A stretch of DNA of 49,147 nt from Clostridium sp. 28_12 (GTDB taxonomy: Bacteria > Bacillota > Clostridia > TANB77 > CAG-508): the NCBI GenBank assembly GCA_001916055.1, contig MNRR01000030.1, positions 1-49,147 on the forward strand, in the 5' to 3' direction. Shown here one piece after another: positions 35,655 to 44,002 of this stretch; positions within the stretch are counted from its first letter, which is position 1, and every line of letters begins with the position of its first letter. A program made the position numbers and the translations under genes. The notes under the pieces were generated by a model that made no database searches, was not told the DNA's origin, and saw only the letters and a list, made by a program, of their open reading frames with translations.

Positions 35655-35904
35655 AGCTAATATATAGAGAGTTAACTTAGTTATAAATGATTTGTAAATA
35701 TATAAATTAGAATGTTTATGAATTGGATTTTAAAAAACGAAAATGTCAGATAAAATATTGTTGGTAATTGAGTAAAATAATTCATAAAAACGTCATGGCT
35801 TATATAAAATAAAAGAGAAAATAAAGTTTTCAAAATATTTCATCAAGATTGAGAAAAAATAATATAATAATTTTTAGGATGAAACTAAATAAGAGGGTGT
35901 AAAA

Positions 35905-36462
35905 ATGGGAGTACTTGAATTAGTATTATTAAGCATTGGATTAGGAATGGATGCTTTTGCAGTATCAGTTTGCAAAGGAATTTCAATGAAAAAAATGAAC
36001 TGGAAAAAAGCAATTACAATAGGACTGTATTTTGGAGGATTTCAAGCATTGATGCCAGTAATTGGATATTATTTAGGTTCTGCATTTGAGAGCTTGATAA
36101 CAAATATTGACCATTGGATTGCATTCATACTACTTGGAATTATAGGTGGAAAGATGATAAAAGATTCATTTGCAAATGAAAGTGAAAATTGCAATGATGA
36201 TGTAAGCTTTAAAACAATGTTTGTTTTAGCTGTTGCAACAAGTATAGACGCATTAGCAGTTGGAATTACATTTGCATTCTTAAATGTAAATGTAATTTTA
36301 GCAGTGAGCCTAATTGGAATTATCACATTTTGTTTATCAGTAATAGGAACAAAAATAGGAAGCCAATTTGGAGATACATATGAAAGAAAAGCAGAATTAG
36401 TTGGAGGAGGTATTTTAATTTTATTAGGAATAAAAATATTGTTAGAACATCTACTTGCATAA
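35905..36462 (+). CDS. mntP: Manganese efflux pump MntP-like
   Basis: A 185-residue protein with six membrane segments in two related halves, each with the family acidic motif: G-M-D-A-F-A-V-S near residue 15 and S-I-D-A-L-A-V-G near 115. Family members export Mn(II). SD AGAGGGTG. The 287-base leader region upstream shows a TATAAT at 35863-35868 but I found no yybP-ykoY riboswitch, which often controls mntP. Confidence 0.92.
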   Translation: MGVLELVLLSIGLGMDAFAVSVCKGISMKKMNWKKAITIGLYFGGFQALMPVIGYYLGSAFESLITNIDHWIAFILLGIIGGKMIKDSFANESENCNDDVSFKTMFVLAVATSIDALAVGITFAFLNVNVILAVSLIGIITFCLSVIGTKIGSQFGDTYERKAELVGGGILILLGIKILLEHLLA

Positions 36463-36529
36463 TTTATAATGCACAGAATGTTGCCACTGTATTAATACAA
36501 TGCCGAAAACACAAAATTTTATTAATATA

Positions 36530-36558
36530 TTGAAAAAATATATCTTTTGTTATATACT
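36530..36558 (+). promoter_or_regulatory. Promoter before the broken ORF
   Basis: TTGAAA (36530-36535), a 17-base spacer and TATACT (36553-36558). It fits a transcript reaching the ORF at 36590. Confidence 0.45.
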
Positions 36559-36589
36559 ATTAGTAAAGAATTATAAAGTTACTTATGTA

Positions 36590-36804
36590 ATGAAAAAATA
36601 AAACTTTTAAAGGAAGAGCAAGAAGAAAAATTAAAACAAGAAAGAGAATTAAGGGAAAAATATAATCCTGACAATATTTTTAAAAAGAAAAATGTAGATA
36701 AAGATATGCAAATAGATAATGTTCAATTGGTTGAAATAAAAGAAACTTCTTGGTTTAAGAGAACATTAAATAAAATATTAGATTTTTTCGGAAGAAAAAA
36801 ATAG
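36590..36804 (+). pseudogene. Broken ORF for a small Lys/Glu-rich protein
   Basis: This is the main content of the 470-base gap between mntP and the DUF362 gene. From 36592 a frame of 70 codons runs to TAG 36804: a charged helix (L-L-K-E-E-Q-E-E-K-L-K) and an amphipathic end (W-F-K-R-T-L-N-K-I-L-D-F-F). The ATG at 36590 is one base out of frame; one extra A in the A6 run at 36593-36598 would join them as M-K-K-I-K-L-L. There is no good SD. It could instead be the C-terminal remnant of a longer gene. Family not recognised. Confidence 0.4.
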
Positions 36805-36861
36805 GGTAAAAGAAGCAAATTTGGAAACTGCCGAAAAAGTAACCGGAAAAGGTTTTCAAAA

Positions 36862-36900
36862 GATAGTGAGTTGGAAAACTATTTTCTAATTCACTATTTT
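36862..36900 (+). terminator. Intrinsic terminator before the DUF362 gene
   Basis: A 16-bp stem ATAGTGAGTTGGAAAA / TTTTCTAATTCACTAT with two wobbles and loop CTA, then TTTT. Confidence 0.82.
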
Positions 36901-36932
36901 TATGTTCTATAATAGGAAAGGAAAGATAAAAA

Positions 36933-37817
36933 ATGGAAAAATCAAAAGTATATTTTACTAAAGAAATTACACCAGAAAGTGTAGTAAAAATGTATGAAAC
37001 TCTTGGAGTAGATTTGCCAGGAAAAGTAGCAGTAAAATTACATTCAGGAGAACAAGGAAATCAAAATTATATTAGACCAGAATTTGTAAAAGCAATTGTA
37101 GAGAAGGTAAATGGAACAGTTGTAGAATGTAATACTGCATATGGAGGAGCTAGAAATACAACAGAAAAACATAAGAAATTAATGAAAGAACATGGTTGGA
37201 CAAAATATTTTAATGTAGATATAATGGATGCAGAAGGAAATGACTTAGAGCTAGATATTCCAAATGGAAAAGTAATTAAGAAAAATTATGTTGGTAGACA
37301 TATTCAAAATTATAATTCAATGCTAGTGTTATCACACTTCAAAGGTCATCCAATGGGAGGATATGGAGGAACATTAAAACAATTATCAATTGGCTGCGGT
37401 TCTTCAGAAGGAAAAGCTTGGATACATTCAGCTGGTGTAACAAAAGACCAAGAAAAATTATGGGACAACTTACCAGAACAAGATAAATTCTTAGAAGCAA
37501 TGGCAGATGCAGCATCATCAGTTCATAACATGTTTAAGGGAAACATTGTATATATAAATGTTATGTGTAATATGTCTGTTGACTGTGATTGTTGTGCAGT
37601 TGCAGAAGATCCATGTATGAAAGATGTTGGAATTCTTGCAAGTACAGATCCAATAGCAGTAGATCAAGCATGTATAGATATAATATATAATTCAAAAGAT
37701 CCAGGAAGAGATCACTTTGTAGAGAGAGTTGAAAGACAAAATGGGGTTCATACGATAGAAGCTGCAAGTGAACTTGGATTTGGTTCAAGAGAGTATGAAA
37801 TAATAAATATTGACTAA
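36933..37817 (+). CDS. DUF362-domain protein
   Basis: A 294-residue protein of the DUF362 family. It shows V-A-V-K-L-H-S-G-E, E-C-N-T-A-Y, S-H-F-K-G-H, G-C-G-S-S-E-G-K and D-C-D-C-C in the usual order, and D-P-I-A-V-D-Q-A near the end. Many members carry a ferredoxin-like 4Fe-4S insert; this one is short and lacks that insert, keeping only the Cys cluster at about 226-230. Function unknown; iron-sulfur or metal binding is suggested by the Cys. SD GGAAAGGAAAG. Confidence 0.85.
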   Translation: MEKSKVYFTKEITPESVVKMYETLGVDLPGKVAVKLHSGEQGNQNYIRPEFVKAIVEKVNGTVVECNTAYGGARNTTEKHKKLMKEHGWTKYFNVDIMDAEGNDLELDIPNGKVIKKNYVGRHIQNYNSMLVLSHFKGHPMGGYGGTLKQLSIGCGSSEGKAWIHSAGVTKDQEKLWDNLPEQDKFLEAMADAASSVHNMFKGNIVYINVMCNMSVDCDCCAVAEDPCMKDVGILASTDPIAVDQACIDIIYNSKDPGRDHFVERVERQNGVHTIEAASELGFGSREYEIINID

Positions 37818-37954
37818 ATATGATTGAAATTGAGGCAAGTTTTTGATAAAATATGCATGTATTTAAATTAAGTATTTTTATTAAAATAATTTCCTTTTTA
37901 GGAATTGACATATAGTAACTAATAAAACAGCACATAATTATGGAGGAATGTACT

Positions 37955-38125
37955 ATGACTGATCTGAGGAAAATTCTTGAGAAAGAGATGGAAAAATCCG
38001 GAGGAGCCGCTAAATTGGTTAAACGTGAATATAACATGACAGAAAAGGATTTGAAGACAATAAAAAGAGACGAAAAAACTCTGAATGCTGTGCTTAAAGC
38101 AAATCAAAAGCAGGTAATTAGTTGA
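37955..38125 (+). CDS. Small helical protein, 56 residues, unknown function
   Basis: From the ATG at 37955 with SD GGAGGAATG; an ATG at 37940 in frame lacks an SD. The sequence is strongly helical and charged (L-R-K-I-L-E-K-E-M-E-K-S-G-G-A-A-K-L). Base composition is higher in GC than its neighbours, as in the Ham1-like and kinase genes. Its last codons form the left arm of its own terminator. Not recognised. Confidence 0.6.
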   Translation: MTDLRKILEKEMEKSGGAAKLVKREYNMTEKDLKTIKRDEKTLNAVLKANQKQVIS

Positions 38126-38139
38126 TAATTATCTGCTTT
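38105..38139 (+). terminator. Terminator overlapping the end of the 56-residue gene
   Basis: AAAAGCAGGTAATTA pairs with TAATTATCTGCTTTT around GTTGA, with one wobble; the stop codon TGA sits in the loop. Nearly the same element ends the gene at 41953. Confidence 0.82.
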
Positions 38140-38180
38140 TGTGATATAAATAAAAAAAATAGTATTAAAGGAGAAAATGT

Positions 38181-38819
38181 ATGCAAGATGTTGTTAATTC
38201 ATTAATAATAGAAATATTTAAAAAAAACCCGTTATTTTGGATAGTTATAATAGCAGGAATATTATGTTGTTTATTTTATAAAGAAATAGTAGGAAAAGCC
38301 GGTGAATATTGGACCAAAAAAGAGTTAAAAAAATTAGGAAAAGAATATTTAATTATAAATGATTTAATGATTAGAACAGAGGATAAAAAAACACATCAAA
38401 TAGATCATGTAGTTATTTCTAAATATGGAATATTTGTAATAGAAACAAAACAATACGATGGTTATATAACCGGAAATGATTATGACAAGAAATGGTGTAT
38501 GAAAGCAGGAAAAAATAAATTATATATAAATAATCCTGTACATCAAAACTATGGACATATAAAAGCTTTGCAAGAAGTTTTAAAGTTAAACGAAAAAAAT
38601 TTTATATCAATAGTTTGTATGTCAGGTAATGCAAAATTGAAAATTAAATCTAATAAGGTTGTTAAAGTAAATGATATAATAGATAAAATAAAATCATATC
38701 AAAATATATTAATAGACAATTGTGAAGAAATTTATAATGAATTAAGAAACATTAATATTACAGATAGAAAACAAAGAAATAAACACAATAGAGAGATAAA
38801 AAACACTAAAAGAAACTAA
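38181..38819 (+). CDS. Membrane-anchored NERD-domain protein
   Basis: A 212-residue protein. An N-terminal membrane segment (about 18-36) precedes a NERD domain (nuclease-related, about 40-150) with the restriction-like core H-Q-I-D-H-V-V-I-S and I-F-V-I-E-T-K-Q, i.e. the D-x(n)-E-x-K pattern. It ends in a Lys/Arg/Asn-rich tail. Nuclease action is inferred from the motif and not proven for most members. SD AAAGGAGAAAA. Confidence 0.85.
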   Translation: MQDVVNSLIIEIFKKNPLFWIVIIAGILCCLFYKEIVGKAGEYWTKKELKKLGKEYLIINDLMIRTEDKKTHQIDHVVISKYGIFVIETKQYDGYITGNDYDKKWCMKAGKNKLYINNPVHQNYGHIKALQEVLKLNEKNFISIVCMSGNAKLKIKSNKVVKVNDIIDKIKSYQNILIDNCEEIYNELRNINITDRKQRNKHNREIKNTKRN

Positions 38820-38849
38820 ATAATAATCAGAAAGTGAGACGCAAATTTT

Positions 38850-39509
38850 ATGACATATAAATATATATACAAAACACCAGAGAAACTTTCAAATATGATA
38901 ATGAATAGTGATGGAGAATACCTGACAAGATTATGGTTTGAAGGTTCAAGAAACAGCATTATGAGAAGATGTAAATGGTGTAATTTAAATAATCCTAAAT
39001 ATATAGAATATCACGATAAAGAATGGTGTAAACCTAATTACGATGAAAAATATTTATATGAAATGCTAATTTTAGAATCTTTTCAAGCAGGTCTGTCTTG
39101 GGAATGTGTATTAAACAAAAGGGACGATTTTAAAAAAGCATTTGATAATTTTGATATAGATAAAATATGCAACTATACAGAAGATAAAATTGAAGAATTA
39201 TTACAAAATAAAAAGATTATAAGAAATAAACTAAAAATAAATGCAACTATAAATAATAGCAAAATTTTTAAGAAAATTCAAAATGAATATGGAACATTTT
39301 ATAAGTATTTAATGACTTTTACAAATAATAAAATTATTTATGAAATTGATAAGACTACAAATGAGTTGTCAGATAGTTTGTCAAAAGATTTGAAAAAAAG
39401 AGGAATGAAATTTGTAGGAAGTACAATTATATACTCATATTTGCAAGCAATAGGAGTTATATATTCACATGATAAAGAATGCTTTATGTATAAGAAAGGA
39501 AGGAATTAA
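38850..39509 (+). CDS. tag: Ogt N-terminal fragment fused to DNA-3-methyladenine glycosylase I
   Basis: A 219-residue protein. From about residue 38 it is Tag: R-R-C-K-W-C, Y-H-D-K-E-W-C, L-I-L-E-S-F-Q-A-G-L-S-W, and K-F-V-G-S-T-I-I-Y-S-Y-L-Q-A-I-G-V with late His and Cys for zinc. Residues 1-37 (Y-K-Y-I-Y-K-T-P, D-G-E-Y-L-T-R-L-W-F-E-G-S-R) match the start of O6-methylguanine-DNA methyltransferase (Ogt), whose active-site Cys part is missing. The join is in frame. The inner ATG at 38961 lacks an SD, so the fused form is probably what is made. Both parents repair alkylated DNA. Confidence 0.85.
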   Translation: MTYKYIYKTPEKLSNMIMNSDGEYLTRLWFEGSRNSIMRRCKWCNLNNPKYIEYHDKEWCKPNYDEKYLYEMLILESFQAGLSWECVLNKRDDFKKAFDNFDIDKICNYTEDKIEELLQNKKIIRNKLKINATINNSKIFKKIQNEYGTFYKYLMTFTNNKIIYEIDKTTNELSDSLSKDLKKRGMKFVGSTIIYSYLQAIGVIYSHDKECFMYKKGRN

Positions 39510-39510
39510 A

Positions 39511-40677
39511 ATGAAAGATGTAAAAATTTCAAATGATATAATATATATTGGAGCCGATGACAAAGATATTGATTTATTTGAAAATCAATATAAAGTTCCA
39601 AATGGAATCTCATATAATTCATATGTTATAATGGATGAAAAAATTGCAATAATGGAAACAATTGATAGAAGAAAAACAGATGAGTGGCTAGAAAGTTTAG
39701 AAAAAGCTTTAAATGGTAGAAAACCGGATTATTTAATAATTTCACATTTAGAACCAGATCATGCATACAACATAGGAACAGTAATAAAGAAATATCCTAA
39801 TATAAAATTAGTAGGAAATAGTAAAACATTTGCATTTTTACCTCAGTTTTTTGACATCGAAGATTTAGAAGAAAGAAAAGTTGAAGTAAAAGAAGGAGAT
39901 ACTTTAGAACTAGGAAAACATAAATTACACTTTATAATAGCTCCTATGGTACACTGGCCAGAAGTAATGATGGAATATGAAGAAACAGAAAAAATATTGT
40001 TTTCGGCTGATGGCTTTGGAAAATTTGGTACTTTAGATACAGATGAAGATTGGGATTGTGAAGCTAGAAGATATTATTTTAATATAGTTGGAAAATATGG
40101 TATGCAGGTACAATCTGTATTAAAAAAAGCAAGTAAATTAGATATAAAAACAATCTGTCCATTACATGGTCCAATTTTAAGAGAGAATTTAGGATATTAC
40201 ATTAATAAATATGATATATGGAGTAAATACGAAACTGAAAGTGAAGGAGTATATATAGCATGTGCTTCAATACATGGAAATACATTAAAAGTATGTGAAA
40301 AATTAAAAGAAATTTTAGAAAAAAAAGGTGCAGCAAAAGTCGTATTAGCTGATTTATCAAGAGAAGATTGGGCAGAAGCGGTTGAAGATTCATTTAGATA
40401 TGGAAAAATAGTTTTTGCATCAGCAACATATGATATGGGAATATTTACTCCAATGAGAGATTTATTATTAAATTTAAAAGAAAGAAATTATCAAAACAAA
40501 AAAGTTGCAATTATAGAAAATGGAACTTGGGCACCTAATGCAGCAAGATGTATGAAAGAAATTATTTCTACAATGAAAAATATTGAAATAGTTGAACCTG
40601 TTATAACTATAAAATCAACTTTAAAAGAAGAGAATATTGAAAAATTAAATGAATTAGCTAAAAATTTACTAAAATAA
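39511..40677 (+). CDS. Flavodiiron protein (FprA-type A flavoprotein)
   Basis: 388 residues from the ATG at 39511 (SD GAAAGGAAGG). The N-terminal MBL-like domain has the di-iron ligands H-L-E-P-D-H, M-V-H-W-P-E, F-S-A-D-G-F-G and C-P-L-H-G-P; the C-terminal flavodoxin domain has A-S-I-H-G-N-T for FMN. These proteins reduce oxygen or NO to water or N2O and protect anaerobes. No rubredoxin domain is fused and none is adjacent. It overlaps nothing, and is followed at 21 bases by the phosphatase gene. Confidence 0.95.
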   Translation: MKDVKISNDIIYIGADDKDIDLFENQYKVPNGISYNSYVIMDEKIAIMETIDRRKTDEWLESLEKALNGRKPDYLIISHLEPDHAYNIGTVIKKYPNIKLVGNSKTFAFLPQFFDIEDLEERKVEVKEGDTLELGKHKLHFIIAPMVHWPEVMMEYEETEKILFSADGFGKFGTLDTDEDWDCEARRYYFNIVGKYGMQVQSVLKKASKLDIKTICPLHGPILRENLGYYINKYDIWSKYETESEGVYIACASIHGNTLKVCEKLKEILEKKGAAKVVLADLSREDWAEAVEDSFRYGKIVFASATYDMGIFTPMRDLLLNLKERNYQNKKVAIIENGTWAPNAARCMKEIISTMKNIEIVEPVITIKSTLKEENIEKLNELAKNLLK

Positions 40678-40698
40678 GTAGTGGAGGAAATTTGAAAA

Positions 40699-41175
40699 AT
40701 GATAAAAGTAATGTTTGTATGTTTAGGCAATATATGTCGTTCTCCTATGGCAGAATTTGTTTTTAAAGATATAGTAAAAAAACAAGGACTAGAAAAAGAA
40801 TTTTATATAAAATCTTCTGCAACTTCTAGTGAAGAAATAGGAAATGATATTCATTATGGTACTCGTAATAAGCTGATACAAGAAGGAATATCATTTGAAA
40901 AAAGAGAGGCAACTAAATTAAAAACAGAAGATTATGAAAAGTATGATTATATTATTGGCATGGAAAAGGCAAATATTATAAATATACAGAGAATAGTTGG
41001 AAGAGATGTTGATAATAAAGTGTATAGATTATTAGATTTTTCAAATAATCCAAGAGATATTGCAGATCCTTGGTATACAGGAAATTTTGAAATTACATTT
41101 AATGATATAGTTGAGGGTTGTAATGGATTTTTAGAGTATCTAAAAAGTAATGGAAGAATAAGTTTGGAGGAGTAG
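40699..41175 (+). CDS. Low-molecular-weight protein tyrosine/arginine phosphatase
   Basis: A 158-residue LMW-PTP. The P-loop is V-C-L-G-N-I-C-R-S near residues 7-15 (CX5RS) and the general acid lies in D-I-A-D-P-W-Y near residue 120. Whether it acts on phosphotyrosine or phosphoarginine cannot be decided. It follows the flavodiiron gene and is coupled to the next membrane gene at one base, so the three are probably one operon. Confidence 0.93.
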   Translation: MIKVMFVCLGNICRSPMAEFVFKDIVKKQGLEKEFYIKSSATSSEEIGNDIHYGTRNKLIQEGISFEKREATKLKTEDYEKYDYIIGMEKANIINIQRIVGRDVDNKVYRLLDFSNNPRDIADPWYTGNFEITFNDIVEGCNGFLEYLKSNGRISLEE

Positions 41176-41176
41176 T

Positions 41177-41953
41177 ATGAAATATATAAAAATAGTATTG
41201 AAAATATTGTTACTTTTATGTTTAATAGTACTGAGTATGAGTTTTGTAATTAAACATATAGTTATAGATACTTTTTCACAAGAAATTCTTTCTAAAAAAG
41301 TGTCGGGATATTTACTTGACGAAATTGTTTATGATGTAGATATAAATGAACTAGGAAAAATAGAAGATAATATTAGAAATAGCAAAACTACCAAGAAGAT
41401 TACAGCTAAATTTATAGAGACAGTAGTAGAAAATGTTATTGGTAATGAAAAAATAAAAATGGATATAGAAAATGAAGTGGATATATTAATAAAAGATTAT
41501 ATGCCTAAGGAAACATCAGAAGAAAAATTACAAAATATGAGGAAAAATACGATTAAGCAAATTACTAGAATAGAAAGCGGATTACAAGATGGACTAATAG
41601 AGGATTCAGAAAATACTTACTTAACGATTTTTAAAATATATAATTTAATTACAAATATGTATTTTAGAATAATTATATTGATTGTAACTGTTATACTTAT
41701 ACTAGTTTTAATTGTATTAGAAAAATCTAGAGCATTAAAGTCTATAAGGAATGTTAGCTTAATAACTACAGTATTTATGATAATGATTTTTATACTTATT
41801 AAATTAATGACTGATTTTATTGATCGAAAATTTGCAGGGGGATGGTTGCAAGAGATTAATACGGATTCACTAACTATATCTATTATACTGGGAGTCATAA
41901 TTAGTGGTTTGTTATTTTTAATATATAAACACATAAATAAAACAGATAATTAG
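41177..41953 (+). CDS. Membrane protein of unknown function
   Basis: A 258-residue protein with one N-terminal membrane segment (residues 6-28), a charged extracytoplasmic part (30-150) and three closely spaced C-terminal segments (about 157-180, 190-210 and 232-250). Start has SD TTGGAGGAG inside the end of the phosphatase gene. I do not recognise the family. Its stop overlaps a terminator. Confidence 0.78.
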   Translation: MKYIKIVLKILLLLCLIVLSMSFVIKHIVIDTFSQEILSKKVSGYLLDEIVYDVDINELGKIEDNIRNSKTTKKITAKFIETVVENVIGNEKIKMDIENEVDILIKDYMPKETSEEKLQNMRKNTIKQITRIESGLQDGLIEDSENTYLTIFKIYNLITNMYFRIIILIVTVILILVLIVLEKSRALKSIRNVSLITTVFMIMIFILIKLMTDFIDRKFAGGWLQEINTDSLTISIILGVIISGLLFLIYKHINKTDN

Positions 41954-41972
41954 TTGATAATTATCTGTTTTT
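41939..41972 (+). terminator. Terminator overlapping the end of the membrane-protein gene
   Basis: AAAACAGATAATTA pairs perfectly with TAATTATCTGTTTT around GTTGA, then TT. It shares most bases, including the loop, with the element at 38105. Confidence 0.85.
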
Positions 41973-42004
41973 GTGCTATAAAGGTAATTAGTAGGAGAAA
42001 AAAT

Positions 42005-42538
42005 ATGAATTCAAGAAAATATTTAAACAGAAATGATGATGATGATAAATTAATAGTCGTACCAGATAGTAGAAAAATTTCCAATAAAGAGATTGAAGCA
42101 TTAACAGAATTTCAAGAAAGATTTTTTGAGCATGAAATTATTAGAGAAAATATAGAATTTAATAGTTTAATTCCTGAATTAAGTGTATCCAATATGCATA
42201 TAAGCAAAAAATTTTACATGGATTTAGGATTTCAGGTAAGATATGAAAGAAAAGAAGATAAATTTTGCTTTTTACAACTAGAAGAAAATCAGATAATGAT
42301 AGAAGAGGATAATAATAATTGGAATACTGGAAAGCTGGAATATCCATATGGTCGAGGCATTAATATAAGCATGACAATTTCAGATGTTGAAAAAATGTAT
42401 AATAAATTAAAAGAGAAAGATATCAAGTTTTTTCTAGATTTAGAAGTTCATGAATACAGAGTTAATGATAAAATTTCTTTAGATAAAGAATTTTTAGTGC
42501 AAGATCCAGATGGATATTTGTTAAGATTTAATAATTAA
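42005..42538 (+). CDS. VOC-family (bleomycin-resistance/glyoxalase-like) protein with N-terminal extension
   Basis: 177 residues from the ATG at 42005 (SD TAGGAGAAA). From about residue 54 it is a VOC-fold protein (L-I-P-E-L-S-V-S, F-Y-M-D-L-G-F-Q-V, F-L-V-Q-D-P-D-G-Y-L-L-R-F), closest in style to bleomycin-binding proteins. The first 53 residues (with D-D-D-D-K and acidic helices) are not part of VOC and I do not recognise them; a fusion or leftover of another gene is possible. Ligand unknown. Confidence 0.82.
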   Translation: MNSRKYLNRNDDDDKLIVVPDSRKISNKEIEALTEFQERFFEHEIIRENIEFNSLIPELSVSNMHISKKFYMDLGFQVRYERKEDKFCFLQLEENQIMIEEDNNNWNTGKLEYPYGRGINISMTISDVEKMYNKLKEKDIKFFLDLEVHEYRVNDKISLDKEFLVQDPDGYLLRFNN

Positions 42539-42552
42539 AAGGAGAAAGTTTT

Positions 42553-43457
42553 GTGAAAGATAAATATAAGAATATTCAATTAACTCGGAGAAATAGATAA
42601 GGCAAATTGTGTAACACATTCAGGTAAGTTCCATGTAGATGACGTTATCTCTACAATATTTCTTAGTAAAATTAGAGAAAATATAATTTTAATAAGAGTA
42701 CCAACTATAGATGAAAAAATGAATATATCAAATAAAATTGTTTATGATATAGGATTTCGGAGAATTTGACCATCATCAAAAAAACAGAAATGGAAAAAGA
42801 AAAAATGGAATTTATTATTCATCAATTGGATTGCTATGGAGAAGATTTGGCAGAGAATATTTAAAACAATTAGAAGTTAAAAGTATAGATAGAATATTTG
42901 AATATATGGATAAAGAGTTAATCCAATATATCGATGCAACAGATAATATGCAATTAGAATATTTAGAAAGTAAGATAGTACCAGATTTTATAAAGTTGTG
43001 TAATCCTGAATGGAACGAAAATGTAGATGAAAGTGAAGCTTTCATCAATGCTTTAAGACTAGCAGATGAATTTTGGAATATTTATATAAAACATGCTATT
43101 GCAGAAGTGGAAGCTATAGAAATTATTTTAAAAAGTAGTGATAAGTGTAAGGAATGCTACTTGGTATTTGATGTAGAAATGCCATATAGAAAAGCGATTA
43201 AATATATCAATAATGATAAGATTAAATACATGATTTTTAAATCAAGTAGAGAAGGATATGATATTAGAGCTTTTAGAGATTATTGTAAATTTAAAGATGA
43301 AATATCACATGAAGCGGATATAAATATTGCTAAAAAAATAACAGGAATAGATGATTTAATATATGTTGATATTAATGGTAAGTTATGTTGTACAAAAACA
43401 TTAGAAAGTGCTATTAAGATTTTAAAATATAATGAAAAAATGATGGAGGAAATATGA
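42553..43457 (+). pseudogene. MYG1-family protein gene with two +1 frameshifts
   Basis: GTG start at 42553 with SD AAAGGAGAAAG. Three frames together give one MYG1 (UPF0160, DHH-type exonuclease) protein of about 301 residues: frame one to codon 11, then C-V-T-H-S-G-K-F-H-V-D-D, then E-F-D-H-H-Q-K onward. Both shifts are +1 and both fall at CGG-AGA (42586 and 42758): the inferred frame reads GGA-GAA, Gly-Glu, skipping one base. The downstream frame (42831-43457) is otherwise intact. Either a decayed gene, sequencing error, or +1 recoding at a codon that is nearly unused in this genome. Confidence 0.8.
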
Positions 43458-43503
43458 TTTATTAAAAAAGTAGAATAGTATGTAGAAAGGAAGAGGATTA
43501 AAA

Positions 43504-43827
43504 ATGGTAGATTTAAACAAATTGCAAAAAGATATATATCAAAATAAAGTAAATAAAGGATTCAATATAACAGATATTAATAAGGAATTTTGTTTAACAT
43601 ATGGAGAAGTTGCAGAAGCATATGAAGCTTGGAGAAAAAAGAAAGATGATTTGGGTGAAGAATTAGCAGATGTTGCTATATATTTATTAGGATTATCAGA
43701 AATATTAGGTATAGACTTAGAAGAAGAGATACAGAAAAAGGTTTATAAAAATTCAAAAAGAGAATATAAAGTTATAAATGGCGTTAATACGAGAATTAAA
43801 GAGTTTGAAGATGATTCAGAAAGATAA
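43504..43827 (+). CDS. MazG-like nucleotide pyrophosphohydrolase
   Basis: A 107-residue all-helical protein with the metal-binding E-V-A-E-A-Y-E-A-W followed by E-E-L-A-D-V-A-I-Y, the ExxE(12-28)ExxD signature of MazG/dUTPase-like enzymes. It probably hydrolyses a non-canonical NTP. SD GAAAGGAAGAGG. It follows the MYG1 gene and precedes a broken ASCH gene, in a group of small accessory genes. Confidence 0.83.
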   Translation: MVDLNKLQKDIYQNKVNKGFNITDINKEFCLTYGEVAEAYEAWRKKKDDLGEELADVAIYLLGLSEILGIDLEEEIQKKVYKNSKREYKVINGVNTRIKEFEDDSER

Positions 43828-43845
43828 ATAAAGGGGGATATATAG

Positions 43846-44002
43846 ATGTTACACAAAATGAAATTAAATGAAAGTCCATTTGAAAGAATAAAAAATGGAA
43901 CAAAAATGATAGAATTTAGATTATATGATGAAAAAAAGAAAACAAATAAAAGTTGGAGATAAAATTGAGTTTTCAAATTATAAGTTTTGCTTTAATGATT
44001 AA
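43846..44002 (+). pseudogene. ASCH-domain gene, frameshifted and truncated
   Basis: SD AAGGGGGA and ATG 43846 begin M-L-H-K-M-K-L-N-E-S-P-F-E-R-I-K-N-G-T-K, the typical ASCH start. The frame ends at TAA 43960. In the next frame K-V-G-D-K-I-E-F-S-N, the expected continuation, follows and ends at 44002. Removing one A from the A7 run at 43931-43937 joins them. Even so the product is about 51 residues, less than half of an ASCH domain (about 110-130), so the 3' part is also lost. Confidence 0.65.

Noticed and set aside
35655..35904. Manganese (yybP-ykoY) riboswitch before mntP
   Set aside because: None of the conserved riboswitch sequence is visible; the region is plain AT-rich DNA with a possible -10 box.
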